A DNA stretch of 64,000 bases from Grimontia marina. GTDB taxonomy: Bacteria; Pseudomonadota; Gammaproteobacteria; Enterobacterales; Vibrionaceae. A program made the translations under genes and the position numbers. The stretch is from contig NZ_FIZY01000015.1 in NCBI RefSeq assembly GCF_900060185.1, positions 37,351-101,350 of the forward strand. Direction: 5' to 3'. The notes beneath the pieces were generated by a model. The model made no database searches, was not told the DNA's origin, and saw only the letters and a program-made list of their open reading frames with translations. Of the stretch, positions 15,119 through 24,429 are shown one piece after another; positions within the stretch are counted from its first letter, which is position 1; every line of letters starts with the position of its first letter.

Positions 15119-17914
15119 ATGGCGACGACTTCTGATAACCCGTTGATCCTGGTCGACGGCTCTTCTTATCTCTACCGCGCGTACCACGCTTCTCCCAACC
15201 TGACCAATGCCAATGGCGAGCCAACAGGTGCCGTTTATGGCGTCGTGAACATGCTGCGCAGCTTGGTGAAACAGTATCCGCAATCTCATGTGGCGGTGAT
15301 TTTCGACGCCAAAGGCAGGACTTTCCGTGACGACATGTATGCGGAATACAAAGCGAACCGTCCGCCAATGCCGGATGATCTGCGCAGCCAAATTGCTCCG
15401 CTGCATCAAATCATTGAAGCCATGGGCTTCCCGATGCTGGTGATTGAAGGCGTTGAAGCGGATGACGTTATCGGCACACTGGCGGTGCAAGGTTCTAAGG
15501 CAGGCATGCCAATCCTTATCAGCACCGGTGATAAAGACATGGCGCAGTTGGTGGATGAAAACGTCACCCTGATTAACACCATGACCAACGTGATCATGAC
15601 GCCACAAGGCGTGCATGACAAATACGGCTTTGGCCCAGAGCACATCATCGACTATCTCGCACTGATGGGCGATAAAGTCGATAACATCCCGGGCGTACCG
15701 GGTGTAGGTGAGAAAACCGCCACGGCGTTGATCGCCGGTATCGGTGGTCTGGATGCGCTGTATGACAACCTTGATAAGATTGCAGACCTTAGCTTCCGTG
15801 GCTCAAAAACCATGGCGAAGAAGCTAGAAGATAACAAAGAGAATGCTTACCTCTCTTATCAGCTTGCGACTATCAAGCTTGATTGTGAGCTGCCGTTTAA
15901 GCCGGAAGAACTGATTAACCGCGCGGCAGATAACAACATGCTGGTTGAGCTTTTCACTGAACTGAACTTCAAGCGCTGGCTGGCAGAAGCCCAAAGTGGC
16001 AGTGCAGGTGTTGATGCCGTCGCAGAGCGCGCAGCTTCTGGCGCTTCAGCAGCGAAATCGTCTGTCAAAGCAGAAGTAACATTCGAAGCCGCTGCGATTG
16101 ATCGCAGCCAATACGAAACCATCCTGACAGGAGAAGACTTCCAGCGCTGGATGGAAAAGCTGAAGAAAACCAATGTCGTGGCTTTCGATACCGAAACCGA
16201 CAGCCTGGACTACATGGAAGCCAACCTGGTAGGCATTTCCTTCGCCGTTGCTGAAGGTGAAGCGGCTTACCTGCCGCTGACTCATGACTATCTGGATGCG
16301 CCGAAGCAGCTGGACAGAGACTGGGTGCTGGCAGAAATGAAACCCTGGCTCGAAGATGCCGGTGCGCTGAAAGTTGGCCAGAACCTAAAATACGATGCGA
16401 GCGTGCTGGCACGATACGATATCGCGATGCGCGGCATTGCTTACGACACCATGTTGGAATCTTACGTGTTCAACAGCGTTGCGGGTAAGCATGACATGGA
16501 TAGCCTGGCACTTCGCTACCTGCAGCATAAGTGCATCAGCTTTGAAGAGATTGCGGGTAAGGGTAAGAAGCAACTGACCTTCAACCAGATTGAAATGGAT
16601 CAGGCGTCCCCTTACGCGGCAGAAGACGCTGACGTTACCCTGCGCTTGCACAATGCTCTGATGGCGCAGCTCAACAATGACGAGAAACTGAAAGTTATTT
16701 TCGAGCAGTACGAAATGCCGCTGGTGCCAGTACTGTCGCGTATTGAGCGCCATGGTGTGTTGATCAGTGCAGAAATGCTGGCGAAGCAATCTCAGGAAAT
16801 TGCGATTCGCTTGGATGAACTTGAAAAGGAAACTTATGAGATTGCCGGTGAAGAATTTAACCTGAGTTCACCCAAGCAGCTCCAGGCTATCCTGTTCGAG
16901 AAAATGGGTCTGCCAGTATTGAAGAAGACGCCATCAGGTACCCCTTCTACCAACGAAGAAGTGCTTCAGGAGCTGGCGCTGGATTACCCGCTGCCAAAAC
17001 GCATTCTGGAATACCGTGGACTGGCGAAGCTGAAATCCACCTATACCGATAAACTGCCGAAGATGGTGAAACCAGCTACTGGCCGTGTGCACACTTCTTA
17101 TCATCAGGCAGTAACGGCAACGGGTCGCTTGTCATCAACCGATCCGAACCTTCAGAACATTCCTATCCGCAATGAAGAAGGCCGTCGTATCCGTCAGGCG
17201 TTTATCGCACCGGCAGGGAAAACCATTCTGGCAGTCGACTACTCGCAAATTGAACTTCGTATCATGGCGCACCTGTCTGGTGATGAAGCCCTGATTGATG
17301 CTTTCCGTCACGGCAAAGACATCCATGCGGCAACGGCTGCAGAAGTGATGGGGATTGATATCAGTGATGTGACCTCAGAAATGCGTCGCCGTGCGAAAGC
17401 CATTAACTTCGGCCTTATCTATGGCATGAGTGCGTTTGGCTTGGCAAAACAGCTCGGCATTCCACGTGGTGAAGCGCAGCAATACATGGAGCGCTACTTC
17501 GAGCGCTACCCAGGCGTACGCCAATACATGGAAACCACCCGACTGCAGGCTGCCGAGCAGGGCTATGTAGAAACTATCTTTGGCCGCCGTCTTCACCTGC
17601 CGGAAATCAAATCTAGTAATGCCATGCGTCGCAAAGGGGCAGAGCGCGCTGCAATCAATGCTCCTATGCAGGGAACGGCAGCAGATATCATCAAACGCGC
17701 GATGATTTTGGTGGATGCCTGGATTCAAACCCAGCCTGAGGGTCGTGTGGCACTCATCATGCAAGTACACGATGAATTGGTGTTGGAAGTAGATACCGAA
17801 CACCTTTCTGACATTGAGCAACAGGTTTGTAAGTTAATGGAATCGGCTGCGTTGCTGGAAGTTCCGCTGGTCGCCGAATCTGGTAGCGGCGAAAACTGGG
17901 ATCAGGCGCATTAA
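15119..17914 (+). CDS. polA: DNA polymerase I
   Basis: Polymerase with 5'-3' exonuclease, 3'-5' proofreading and polymerase domains, 931 residues (E. coli 928). It removes Okazaki-fragment primers and fills repair gaps. The N-terminal flap-nuclease domain begins [18 protein letters not shown] and includes [18 protein letters not shown]. The proofreading domain has its Exo I acidic motif intact ([12 protein letters not shown]). The polymerase domain has motif [11 protein letters not shown], motif [15 protein letters not shown] and motif [10 protein letters not shown]. The start is the ATG at 15119; an upstream ATG at 15020 adds 33 residues unlike the family, although no good ribosome-binding site precedes 15119. 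The upstream region is rich in DnaA boxes. A terminator follows at 17967, and Spot 42 lies downstream as in E. coli. Confidence 0.98.
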   Translation: MATTSDNPLILVDGSSYLYRAYHASPNLTNANGEPTGAVYGVVNMLRSLVKQYPQSHVAVIFDAKGRTFRDDMYAEYKANRPPMPDDLRSQIAPLHQIIEAMGFPMLVIEGVEADDVIGTLAVQGSKAGMPILISTGDKDMAQLVDENVTLINTMTNVIMTPQGVHDKYGFGPEHIIDYLALMGDKVDNIPGVPGVGEKTATALIAGIGGLDALYDNLDKIADLSFRGSKTMAKKLEDNKENAYLSYQLATIKLDCELPFKPEELINRAADNNMLVELFTELNFKRWLAEAQSGSAGVDAVAERAASGASAAKSSVKAEVTFEAAAIDRSQYETILTGEDFQRWMEKLKKTNVVAFDTETDSLDYMEANLVGISFAVAEGEAAYLPLTHDYLDAPKQLDRDWVLAEMKPWLEDAGALKVGQNLKYDASVLARYDIAMRGIAYDTMLESYVFNSVAGKHDMDSLALRYLQHKCISFEEIAGKGKKQLTFNQIEMDQASPYAAEDADVTLRLHNALMAQLNNDEKLKVIFEQYEMPLVPVLSRIERHGVLISAEMLAKQSQEIAIRLDELEKETYEIAGEEFNLSSPKQLQAILFEKMGLPVLKKTPSGTPSTNEEVLQELALDYPLPKRILEYRGLAKLKSTYTDKLPKMVKPATGRVHTSYHQAVTATGRLSSTDPNLQNIPIRNEEGRRIRQAFIAPAGKTILAVDYSQIELRIMAHLSGDEALIDAFRHGKDIHAATAAEVMGIDISDVTSEMRRRAKAINFGLIYGMSAFGLAKQLGIPRGEAQQYMERYFERYPGVRQYMETTRLQAAEQGYVETIFGRRLHLPEIKSSNAMRRKGAERAAINAPMQGTAADIIKRAMILVDAWIQTQPEGRVALIMQVHDELVLEVDTEHLSDIEQQVCKLMESAALLEVPLVAESGSGENWDQAH

Positions 17915-17966
17915 ATCAGGCGGTTGATTCCGACCTGACTCGCACAAACACTTAAAACTTAATGCG

Positions 17967-17994
17967 AAAAAAGCCCGTTACTGCGGGCTTTTTT
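17967..17994 (+). terminator. Intrinsic terminator after polA
   Basis: A-run, AAGCCCG (17971-17977), loop TTACTG, CGGGCTT (17984-17990), then T-tract. Confidence 0.9.
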
Positions 17995-18105
17995 ATTTCT
18001 TAAATGAAGCAATATGAATACATTAGGTGTTTATTTTTATAATTTGATGAAAAAAAACTACGTAAAGGGTTTTCTTAATCGGCCATTTGATATACAGTAA
18101 GAGGC

Positions 18106-18214
18106 GTAGGGTAAAGAGGTAAGATGTTCTATCTTTCAGACCTTTTGTTTCACGTTATTGGATTTAGCTGATTCAGCAGCCCCGGTTGACAAATGTCAGC
18201 CGGGGCATTTTTTA
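18106..18214 (+). ncRNA. spf: Spot 42 RNA
   Basis: Hfq-dependent sRNA that takes part in catabolite repression. The 109-nt length and most of the sequence match E. coli Spot 42: it starts GTAGGGTAAAGAGG, continues with AAGATGTTCTATCTTTCAGA, and ends in a GC-rich terminator (CCCCGGTTGAC...GTCAGCCGGGG) plus T-tract at 18180-18214. A TACAGT -10 element is at 18093-18098. Location between polA and yihA is the same as in E. coli. In that species cAMP-CRP represses it; no CRP site is obvious here. Confidence 0.96.
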
Positions 18215-18369
18215 TTGTGCTTTTCCTATCCAATGCTTCTTCTGGGTATCGCTCATTAATTACTTTAAATACATTATCTTATATTCATTTCTATTGATGT
18301 ATTTGTATTTTGTTACCGCTCATTAGAGTAAATACTTTAATTTGAGGGCGTTGGCGTTATAATGACCAC

Positions 18370-18473
18370 TGCTTCTTGTTCTTGATGTGTCAGGGTTGTC
18401 TGCAATCCAACTTACGACAGGCAACTCACACGTTATTTCTGACCGAATTGAGCGATCGATTCGGTCTTTTTTT
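18370..18473 (+). ncRNA. Candidate sRNA downstream of Spot 42
   Basis: A consensus -10 TATAAT (18358-18363) predicts a start near 18370. About 100 nt later, GACCGAAT (18441-18448), a ten-base loop and ATTCGGTC (18459-18466) plus seven T form a strong intrinsic terminator. No reading frame with a ribosome-binding site lies between. A Vibrionaceae sRNA next to spf has been reported in Aliivibrio salmonicida (VSsrna24); equivalence with this one is possible but not shown. The -35 element is poor. The AT-rich stretch 18240-18345 just upstream repeats GCTCATTA (18251 and 18318) and TACTTTAA (18261 and 18333), possibly regulator sites. Confidence 0.6.
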
Positions 18474-18705
18474 ATCCAATCAAATCTGTAACTCACTTCC
18501 AGAATGAAAACGATCGTTATTTATACGATTCTCATGATATTTCATATTAAAAAATAAGTTTGGCAAATAAAAATAAAGCGATTAACAATCAATGTGTTGG
18601 AATTTTTAACAGAACAGGTGCCTGATCTTTGAGGCAAATATGATAGGTGTTTAGGCGGGTCTAACTTGCGGGGTTGGGGAAAATCACTGACACTAGCTTT
18701 ATAAC

Positions 18706-18767
18706 GACTAAAAAAAACCTCCTATTTCTCTCCCGTTACCCCACCTACATGGTGGGGTCTTTATTTT
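18706..18767 (+). ncRNA. Candidate short CU-rich sRNA before yihA
   Basis: A possible -10 TATAAC (18700-18705) is followed by AACCTCCTATTTCTCTCCCG and then a terminator with T-tract on the plus strand: ACCCCACC-TACAT-GGTGGGGT (18738-18758). The CCTCC stretch could pair with Shine-Dalgarno sequences. The hairpin has no T-run on the minus strand, so it is not a terminator for yihA. The -35 element is weak. It may instead be the end of a longer read-through transcript from the upstream candidate. Confidence 0.4.
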
Positions 18768-18782
18768 CAGCGTCCTGACAGA

Positions 18783-19439
18783 TTAAGCGTCGTCGTTTTC
18801 AGTATCTTGCTGATCAGATTCTTGTGGGATTTCGAGTGTCGGTGCGTACCAACCATCCAGCTTTTTACGCAGTTTATCGACACCAATACCCTTTAATGAT
18901 GAGTAAAGCTCGACTTCTACATCACCGCCAAAATCTTTGGCTGCTTCACGCACTTTTAAAAGCTCTGCTTTGCGCGCGCCGCTTTTCAGCTTGTCACACT
19001 TGGTTAGCAGTGCCAGCACCGGCAAGTTGCTGTCTACCGCCCAGAAAATCAAATCCTGATCCAGCTCTTTCAGTGGGTGACGGATATCCATCAGCACGAC
19101 GAGGCCTTTAAGCTGGTTACGCTTTTGCAGGTATTCGCCCAGAGATTTCTGCCATTTTAGCTTCATTTCCAGCGGCACTTGCGCGTAGCCGTAACCCGGC
19201 AAGTCAACAATGTGGCATCCCTCATCCACTTTAAACAGGTTGATTAATTGTGTGCGCCCCGGCGTTTTACTGGTTTTCACCAAGCTTTTTTGATCACAAA
19301 GCCTGTTTATTGAGCTAGATTTACCAGCATTGGAACGACCTGCGAATGCGATCTCGATACCAGTATCATGAGGTAAAGCCCTGATATCTGGCGCACTGGT
19401 AATAAAGTGGGTGTTTCGATAGTTGAGTGAAGGATTCAC
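18783..19439 (-). CDS. yihA: Ribosome-biogenesis GTPase YihA/EngB
   Basis: Essential small GTPase of 218 residues needed for 50S subunit assembly. G1 is GRSNAGKSS (residues 34-42), G3 is [11 protein letters not shown]4 is TKCDK. The C-terminus is extended and acidic ([13 protein letters not shown]). The Spot 42-yihA neighbourhood is the same as in E. coli, with genes convergent. Downstream on its own strand no terminator with a T-run was seen. Confidence 0.96.
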   Translation of the reverse strand: MNPSLNYRNTHFITSAPDIRALPHDTGIEIAFAGRSNAGKSSSINRLCDQKSLVKTSKTPGRTQLINLFKVDEGCHIVDLPGYGYAQVPLEMKLKWQKSLGEYLQKRNQLKGLVVLMDIRHPLKELDQDLIFWAVDSNLPVLALLTKCDKLKSGARKAELLKVREAAKDFGGDVEVELYSSLKGIGVDKLRKKLDGWYAPTLEIPQESDQQDTENDDA

Positions 19440-19588
19440 TGTTAACTCCGTCTCGACTTTATGTAGTCGACTGATTACTTTTATGTGAAATTGTGTAAAA
19501 TGACCGTGCTCGGTTTTTGCTCGATGATTGTATCATGATGGCGTGGGCATCGTGGTATTGGAAGCTTGATAATTATAAATGGAATGTC

Positions 19589-20206
19589 ATGAAGAGATTA
19601 GCGCTACTACTCACTTTATTCGCGAGCTTTACTGCCTTTGCACAAGGCGATGCAGAAGCAGGTAAAGCAAAATCAGCCACTTGTGCCGCTTGTCACGGTG
19701 CAGACGGTAACAGCGTCATTCCCGCCAACCCTAGCCTTGCAGGTCAGCACGAAAAATACCTTCTTAAGCAGCTCAAAGAGTTCAAGCTGGGTATGACGAC
19801 TGGCGGAGAGCAAGGTCGTAACAATGCCGTGATGGCCGGCATGGTGGCTGCACTGTCTGAGCAAGACATGGCAGATTTGGCGGCATACTACGCATCACAA
19901 ACTGCGAAGCCGGGTACGACACCGGAATCTTCTATCGAAATTGGTAGAGAGCTGTACATGGCTGGTGACCAAGAGCGTGGTATTGCAGCTTGTATTGCGT
20001 GTCACGGCCCTCGTGGTAACGGCACCGCACTGTCAGGCTTCCCGAAAATTTCTGGTCAGAGCGCCGATTACATGAAAGCTCAGCTGATGGCATTCCGTGA
20101 CGGTCAGCGCAACAACGACCTCAACGGCATGATGCGCATTGTGGCGCAGAAGCTGTCAGATAAAGAAATCGAAGCTATCTCGAACTATGTAGGCGGTCTG
20201 CACTAA
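19589..20206 (+). CDS. Diheme cytochrome c4
   Basis: Periplasmic diheme cytochrome c of 205 residues that passes electrons to terminal oxidases (cbb3 type in relatives). A signal peptide ends at AFA-QGDAEAG. The two heme attachment sites are CAACH (32-36) and CIACH (135-139), each followed by a Met-containing distal region (NNAVMAGMV and LNGMMRIVA) expected to supply the axial ligands. The two halves are homologous. The start is the ATG at 19589 in front of the signal peptide; an upstream ATG at 19517 is less likely. It is monocistronic, with a terminator at 20244. Confidence 0.93.
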   Translation: MKRLALLLTLFASFTAFAQGDAEAGKAKSATCAACHGADGNSVIPANPSLAGQHEKYLLKQLKEFKLGMTTGGEQGRNNAVMAGMVAALSEQDMADLAAYYASQTAKPGTTPESSIEIGRELYMAGDQERGIAACIACHGPRGNGTALSGFPKISGQSADYMKAQLMAFRDGQRNNDLNGMMRIVAQKLSDKEIEAISNYVGGLH

Positions 20207-20243
20207 CAGACTGTGCAATAGCCAGATTGCGCAAAAAGACGTC

Positions 20244-20270
20244 AAAAAGGCAGCATTCGCTGCCTTTTTT
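20244..20270 (+). terminator. Intrinsic terminator after cytochrome c4
   Basis: AAAAAGGCAGC-ATTC-GCTGCCTTTTTT. The following 190 bp to the Csr RNA are AT-rich and hold its promoter; a TGTAAG half-site at 20301 is all I see of a UvrY/VarA-type box. Confidence 0.9.
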
Positions 20271-20464
20271 CGTTTGGGTTTCTATTATTTCCCATGATCT
20301 TGTAAGCGATTGACCATTCTTTATAGAGAAAGGTGCTTAAATATTTGCTGGTTTTTATTTTTTTCTTCCATATTTCAGAAAGATACTTTTTAAGTGCATT
20401 TGGTGATTGTTTGAATTGTGAGTTACCGCCTGTTTTGAAAAGTGCGAAAGCGTAAACTTATTCA

Positions 20465-20828
20465 TGTCGACAGGAGCACGACACGGAAAGGACAATCAGG
20501 ACGATTTCGCAGGGCTGCGCAAGGATTCAAACGGACTTTGGCTTAGGAAAGCCTCAGAGACCAGGACGTTATGTTGTCAGGATGGCATTCAAAAGTGTGA
20601 AGGATTCACACTCAGCATGGACCACCTTCAGGACGAAAGGTTAGGACACACACCAGGATGGTGATGACGACAGGACGTTGCGAGTAATAACTCAAATAAA
20701 AACGGCAGGACGCCCGCGCTTAGAAGGACCCTTATTCACCGGGATGTGGTGTTACTGTTAGGGATGAAAACGGTAAATCCGTTCATTAGAACGCTATAGA
20801 GCGACAGGCTTTGCCTGTCGCTTTTTTC
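20465..20828 (+). ncRNA. csrC: CsrB/CsrC-type CsrA-sequestering RNA
   Basis: A roughly 365-nt RNA containing 19 GGA triplets, most as AGGA and many flanked by short complementary arms (for example GTGAAGGATTCAC and GGCTTAGGAAAGCC), which are CsrA/RsmA binding hairpins. It ends in GCGACAGGC-TTT-GCCTGTCGC plus T-tract (20801-20827). Position just before yihI equals E. coli csrC, whose transcription depends on the BarA/UvrY (VarS/VarA) system. The start is estimated from TTGAAA (20435) and TATTCA (20459). A short open frame inside (20464-20664) is an artefact of the repeats. Confidence 0.9.
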
Positions 20829-20881
20829 TTATTCAACTTTCTGCTACATTTCCCGCCATTCAATTTGGTGTAGAAATCCCC

Positions 20882-21529
20882 ATGTCCCTTGAATGCCCTC
20901 TATGTAGATCTGCTGATATAGCCGATTTCGAGCAGGATAGACGTCGCCGTTTCTTCCGTTGTCAGGAATGCTATCTGGTCTTTGCAGACCCTGAGTGCCT
21001 GTTATCACCGGAAGAAGAAAAAGCCGTCTACGACAAACATGAAAATGTCGTGGAAGATGAAGGCTATCGACGTTTCCTAAGCCGTCTCGCGACACCGCTT
21101 ATGGAAAAAATGGGTGAGAGCGCAAAGCAAGGCTTAGACTTTGGATGTGGTCCCGGTCCGGCTTTAGCCGCCATGCTTGAAGAAGCCGGACACCAAATGG
21201 CCGTGTACGATCCGTATTTTGCGCCCAACCTCAGTGCGTTGGACACTACGTATGATTTCGTGACCTGTACAGAAGCCATTGAACACTTTTATATGCCTCA
21301 CAGGGAATGGAGACAATTGCTGAACTTGGTCAAGCCGGGAGGCTGGTTAGCCATTATGACCAAGCTTGTTATTGATGCTCCAGCTTTCAAAAGCTGGCAT
21401 TACAAAAATGACCCAACCCACGTGAGTTTTTTCAGTCGCGAAACGTTCCGCTTTTTGGCCGAGCGTGATGGTCTTGACGTGGACTTTGTTGGTAACGACG
21501 TAATTTTACTGAGGAAGAAAAACGAATGA
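20882..21529 (+). CDS. Class I SAM-dependent methyltransferase with zinc-ribbon
   Basis: A 215-residue protein. The N-terminus has a rubredoxin-like zinc ribbon (CPLCRSAD at 5-12 and CQECYLVF near 27), then a methyltransferase domain with SAM motif LDFGCGPGPAL at about 85-95 and a post-motif YDFVTCTEAIEHF. Such proteins are predicted to methylate small molecules or RNA; the substrate is unknown. It overlaps yihI by 4 bp, so the two are co-translated. It begins 54 bp after the Csr RNA terminator. Confidence 0.8.
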   Translation: MSLECPLCRSADIADFEQDRRRRFFRCQECYLVFADPECLLSPEEEKAVYDKHENVVEDEGYRRFLSRLATPLMEKMGESAKQGLDFGCGPGPALAAMLEEAGHQMAVYDPYFAPNLSALDTTYDFVTCTEAIEHFYMPHREWRQLLNLVKPGGWLAIMTKLVIDAPAFKSWHYKNDPTHVSFFSRETFRFLAERDGLDVDFVGNDVILLRKKNE

Positions 21530-22071
21530 CCCGCAAGAAAAAAGCCCGCAAAGTTGGCTCTGAAGGTCCTGCGCAATACAGCGAGAAGTCGCTGACCAAA
21601 GAAGACATTGCTGCGCTGGCACGCAAGCGTAAGAGCAAGCGCAAAGGTCTGAAGTCTGGCTCACGCCACTCGGAAGGTAAAACCGCGCAACAGCGTCAGG
21701 CGCAGGCACAACGCGACCCGCGTCTGGGCAGCAAAAAGCCTATCCAGTTGGTGGTAGAAGCCAAACCACATCCAAAATCTGCAGAAGCGAAGAAGGCCCG
21801 TCGCCTGAGCGCTGAGCAGGAATTGGAAATGTTGGAAAATGATGCGCAACTAAATGTGCTTCTCGACCGTATTGAAAACGGTGACAGTTTGGGCGCAGGC
21901 CTTCAGCAATATGTTGATGAGAAGCTGGATCGCATCGAGGTGCTAATGAAGCAATTGGGTCTGTTCGAAGAGGACGAGCCTGAAGCGGAAGAAGCGCCGA
22001 AGAAAAACAAACGCCGCGGCGACGACGATTTGCTGGCGGAGTTTGAAAACTTCAAATTTGACCAGGAGTAA
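21526..22071 (+). CDS. yihI: Der GTPase-activating protein YihI
   Basis: Protein of 181 residues that stimulates GTP hydrolysis by Der (EngA) and so tunes 50S ribosome assembly. The N-terminal half is lysine/arginine-rich and likely disordered (TRKKKARKVGSEGPAQYSEK); the C-terminal half is acidic with the YihI core (LSAEQELEMLENDAQLNVLL) and ends EEAPKKNKRRGDDDLLAEFE. It overlaps the methyltransferase gene by 4 bp and abuts the DUF2489 gene. Order with hemN downstream is as in E. coli. Confidence 0.92.
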   Translation: MTRKKKARKVGSEGPAQYSEKSLTKEDIAALARKRKSKRKGLKSGSRHSEGKTAQQRQAQAQRDPRLGSKKPIQLVVEAKPHPKSAEAKKARRLSAEQELEMLENDAQLNVLLDRIENGDSLGAGLQQYVDEKLDRIEVLMKQLGLFEEDEPEAEEAPKKNKRRGDDDLLAEFENFKFDQE

Positions 22072-22569
22072 GTGTTGGAAACTCTTCCTATAGGTGTTGT
22101 GGCACTTGGTGGTGCCATCATTCTCGGTTTGGCTGTGTATGCAGGCTGGTTGTTGTCGAAACTTCGCCATCAAACCAAAATGCAGGAAAAGGCGATGAAC
22201 GCCGCTATTAAACAACGCAACGAGAAAATCATTGAGAGTGTAGATGTGATTGCCATGGCGACACTGCAAGAGCAGTGCGACCTGTCAGAAGCGGCTATCC
22301 GCCTTTACATGATCATGGACCACCTGCAGGGAGAGAAGCGCGTGGAGTTCCCAGAGCGCTTCCCCGCACTTTACGAGTTGTATGATGTGGTCAAAGACAT
22401 GCCACGCGGCGATGCGCGTAAGAAGATCGAAAAGCGTGAACGTATGCGCCACGACATGGAGCGCATGAAGGCGGAATCCCGACTGCAGCAGGCCATTCAT
22501 ACTGAGCTTGAAGAAATCCTTGCATTCACTGGTGCGAAAATGACGCCAGTGCGTACTTTGGCGAGTTAA
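22072..22569 (+). CDS. DUF2489 membrane-anchored protein
   Basis: Protein of 165 residues with one N-terminal transmembrane helix (PIGVVALGGAIILGLAVYAGWLL cut at about residues 6-28), then a mainly helical cytoplasmic part rich in charged residues (KKIEKRERMRHDMERMKAES). DUF2489 family; function unknown. Two adjacent start codons are possible: GTG at 22072 and TTG at 22075. AGGAG at 22064-22068 is better spaced for the TTG. It directly follows the yihI stop and precedes hemN. Confidence 0.75.
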   Translation: MLETLPIGVVALGGAIILGLAVYAGWLLSKLRHQTKMQEKAMNAAIKQRNEKIIESVDVIAMATLQEQCDLSEAAIRLYMIMDHLQGEKRVEFPERFPALYELYDVVKDMPRGDARKKIEKRERMRHDMERMKAESRLQQAIHTELEEILAFTGAKMTPVRTLAS

Positions 22570-22703
22570 CGACTTACCCTTAAAGGTACGATCTGACCAA
22601 CAATTTTCCCGTTCCTTGTGCGGGAACAATTCTTAGCAGCCGGAGAGTGTGGCAGAATTGGCCAACTTACACTTTCCGGTTGTTCATTTTGGCGGGAACA
22701 TAC

Positions 22704-24077
22704 ATGTCTAAGCAGCAAATTATCTGGGATCAGGCACTGATCGAGAAGTATAACTACTCAGGGCCGCGTTACACCTCTTACCCAACAGCACTGGAATTCC
22801 ATGAGGTTTTCACGGCGGCTGAGTTTGATATGGCATGCACCCAATACCCAGATCGTCATCTTTCGCTGTATGTGCATATCCCATTCTGCCACACCCTTTG
22901 CTACTACTGTGGCTGTAACAAGGTGATCACCCGTCATGCACACAAAGCGGATCAGTATCTAGATGCGCTGGAACTGGAAATCCGTCAACGTGCATACCTG
23001 CTTCGCGACCGCAACGTGACTCAACTGCACTGGGGCGGCGGTACGCCAACCTTCCTGACCAAAGAACAGATTTCCCGCCTGATGTCCCTGCTGCGTGAAG
23101 AATTCCGTCTCAATGCCGATGCGGAAATCAGTATCGAAGTGGATCCGCGTGAAATTGAACTCGACATGCTGGATCACCTGCGTAGTGAAGGCTTCAACCG
23201 TCTAAGTATCGGCGTGCAGGATTTCGATAAGACAGTTCAGAAAGCGGTGAACCGTGAGCAGGATGAAGACTTCATCAAAGCCATGGTGGTACGTGCCAAA
23301 GAATTGGGCTTTCGCTCGACCAACCTGGATCTGATTTATGGCCTTCCGCACCAAGATAGTGCAACCTTTGCTAAGACATTAGAGCAGGTGCTGACCATGC
23401 AGCCGGGCCGTTTGTCTGTTTTCAACTATGCGCACCTGCCACAACTGTTCGCGGCGCAGCGAAAAATCAAAGAAGACGATTTGCCATCGCCACAGGAAAA
23501 ACTGGCGATGCTGGAGCAAACCATTAACACCCTGACTGGCGCAGGCTACCAGTTTATCGGTATGGACCACTTTGCCTTGCCGGATGATGAACTGGCGGTA
23601 GCGCAGCGTGAAGGCATCCTCCACAGAAACTTCCAGGGTTACACCACCCAAGGCGATTGCGATCTGCTGGGCTTGGGGGTGTCAGCGATTTCCATGATTG
23701 GTGATTGCTATGCACAGAACCAGAAAGAGCTGAAGAAATACTACGGTCAGGTCGACGAGCAACGCCATGCGCTGTGGAAAGGTGTGATGCTGGATGGCGA
23801 TGATTTGCTTCGCCGTGAAGTCATCAAATCGCTGATCTGCAACTTCACCCTGGACAAGCGTGCGATTGAACGCGAGTTTGATGTTTCCTTCGATACCTAC
23901 TTTGCGGAAGATTTGGATTTACTGCAGTGCTTTGTCGATGATGAGCTGGTGAGCATCGATGCAGATACCATTAAAGTGACGCTGAAAGGGCGCCTGCTGA
24001 TTCGCAACATCTGCATGTGCTTTGACACTTACTTGCGTGACAGAGCGCGTCAGCAGCAGTTTTCCCGCGTGATTTAA
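22704..24077 (+). CDS. hemN: Oxygen-independent coproporphyrinogen III dehydrogenase
   Basis: Radical SAM enzyme of 457 residues, the same length as E. coli HemN. It converts coproporphyrinogen III to protoporphyrinogen IX without oxygen in heme synthesis. The cluster motif is C62-x3-C66-x2-C69 in FCHTLCYYCGC. Other landmarks are the N-terminal trip-wire YSGPRYTSYPTA, HWGGGTPTFL and GLGVSAISMIG. The start is ATG 22704 with GGGA nearby; a more upstream ATG at 22647 adds unlikely residues. FNR control is usual in relatives, but no site was identified with confidence. Confidence 0.97.
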   Translation: MSKQQIIWDQALIEKYNYSGPRYTSYPTALEFHEVFTAAEFDMACTQYPDRHLSLYVHIPFCHTLCYYCGCNKVITRHAHKADQYLDALELEIRQRAYLLRDRNVTQLHWGGGTPTFLTKEQISRLMSLLREEFRLNADAEISIEVDPREIELDMLDHLRSEGFNRLSIGVQDFDKTVQKAVNREQDEDFIKAMVVRAKELGFRSTNLDLIYGLPHQDSATFAKTLEQVLTMQPGRLSVFNYAHLPQLFAAQRKIKEDDLPSPQEKLAMLEQTINTLTGAGYQFIGMDHFALPDDELAVAQREGILHRNFQGYTTQGDCDLLGLGVSAISMIGDCYAQNQKELKKYYGQVDEQRHALWKGVMLDGDDLLRREVIKSLICNFTLDKRAIEREFDVSFDTYFAEDLDLLQCFVDDELVSIDADTIKVTLKGRLLIRNICMCFDTYLRDRARQQQFSRVI

Positions 24078-24101
24078 TGCTGTCTCACACCACAAGAAAC
24101 G

Positions 24102-24128
24102 AAAAAAGCCGCTGATTGCGGCTTTTTT
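24102..24128. terminator. Bidirectional terminator between hemN and small ORF
   Basis: AAAAAAGCCGC-TGATT-GCGGCTTTTTT. T-runs on both strands, so it can end hemN and a minus-strand transcript. Confidence 0.9.
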
Positions 24129-24147
24129 GTTGGCTGTTGATGGGGCG

Positions 24148-24261
24148 TTATACGCCGCTGCCGATGCTGAAAATAGCCAGCACCACAGCCAGTGCTGCCG
24201 CTGCCAGTTGACCTGGGCCTGCAGCAACAATTTCATTTGCGGTAAACAGTGCGTCGAACAT
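24148..24261 (-). CDS. Possible 37-residue membrane peptide
   Basis: A short frame between two terminators. The peptide starts MFDALFTANEIVAAGP and ends in a hydrophobic helix (QLAAAALAVVLAIFSIGSGV), long enough to span a membrane once. AGAAG lies five bases before the ATG. The transcript would end at the bidirectional terminator 20 bp after the stop and is separated from add by another terminator, so it would need its own promoter; none is convincing. I recognise no family. It may be a real small protein or chance. Confidence 0.4.
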   Translation of the reverse strand: MFDALFTANEIVAAGPGQLAAAALAVVLAIFSIGSGV

Positions 24262-24375
24262 GATACTTCTCATCCGGCGTAAATATGGGTTTTCAATCAA
24301 GGGGATTATCAAAGCAAAGGCTTTGCATTGACCTTGGTTGCTTAAAATTCGGCGGCATTCTACTTGAGTTTTGAA

Positions 24376-24405
24376 CAAAAAAACACCGGCTTTTGCCGGT
24401 GTTTT
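24376..24405 (-). terminator. Intrinsic terminator after add
   Basis: Minus strand AACACCGGC-AAAA-GCCGGTGTT followed by a run of T (24383-24377). Confidence 0.9.
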
Positions 24406-24429
24406 CAGGATATTTTTCAGGTGAGCGGA

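Noticed and set aside
20464..20664. Open frame of 66 codons between cytochrome c4 and the methyltransferase
   Set aside because: It lies wholly within the GGA-rich Csr RNA; its codons reflect the repeated AGGA hairpins and it has no ribosome-binding site.
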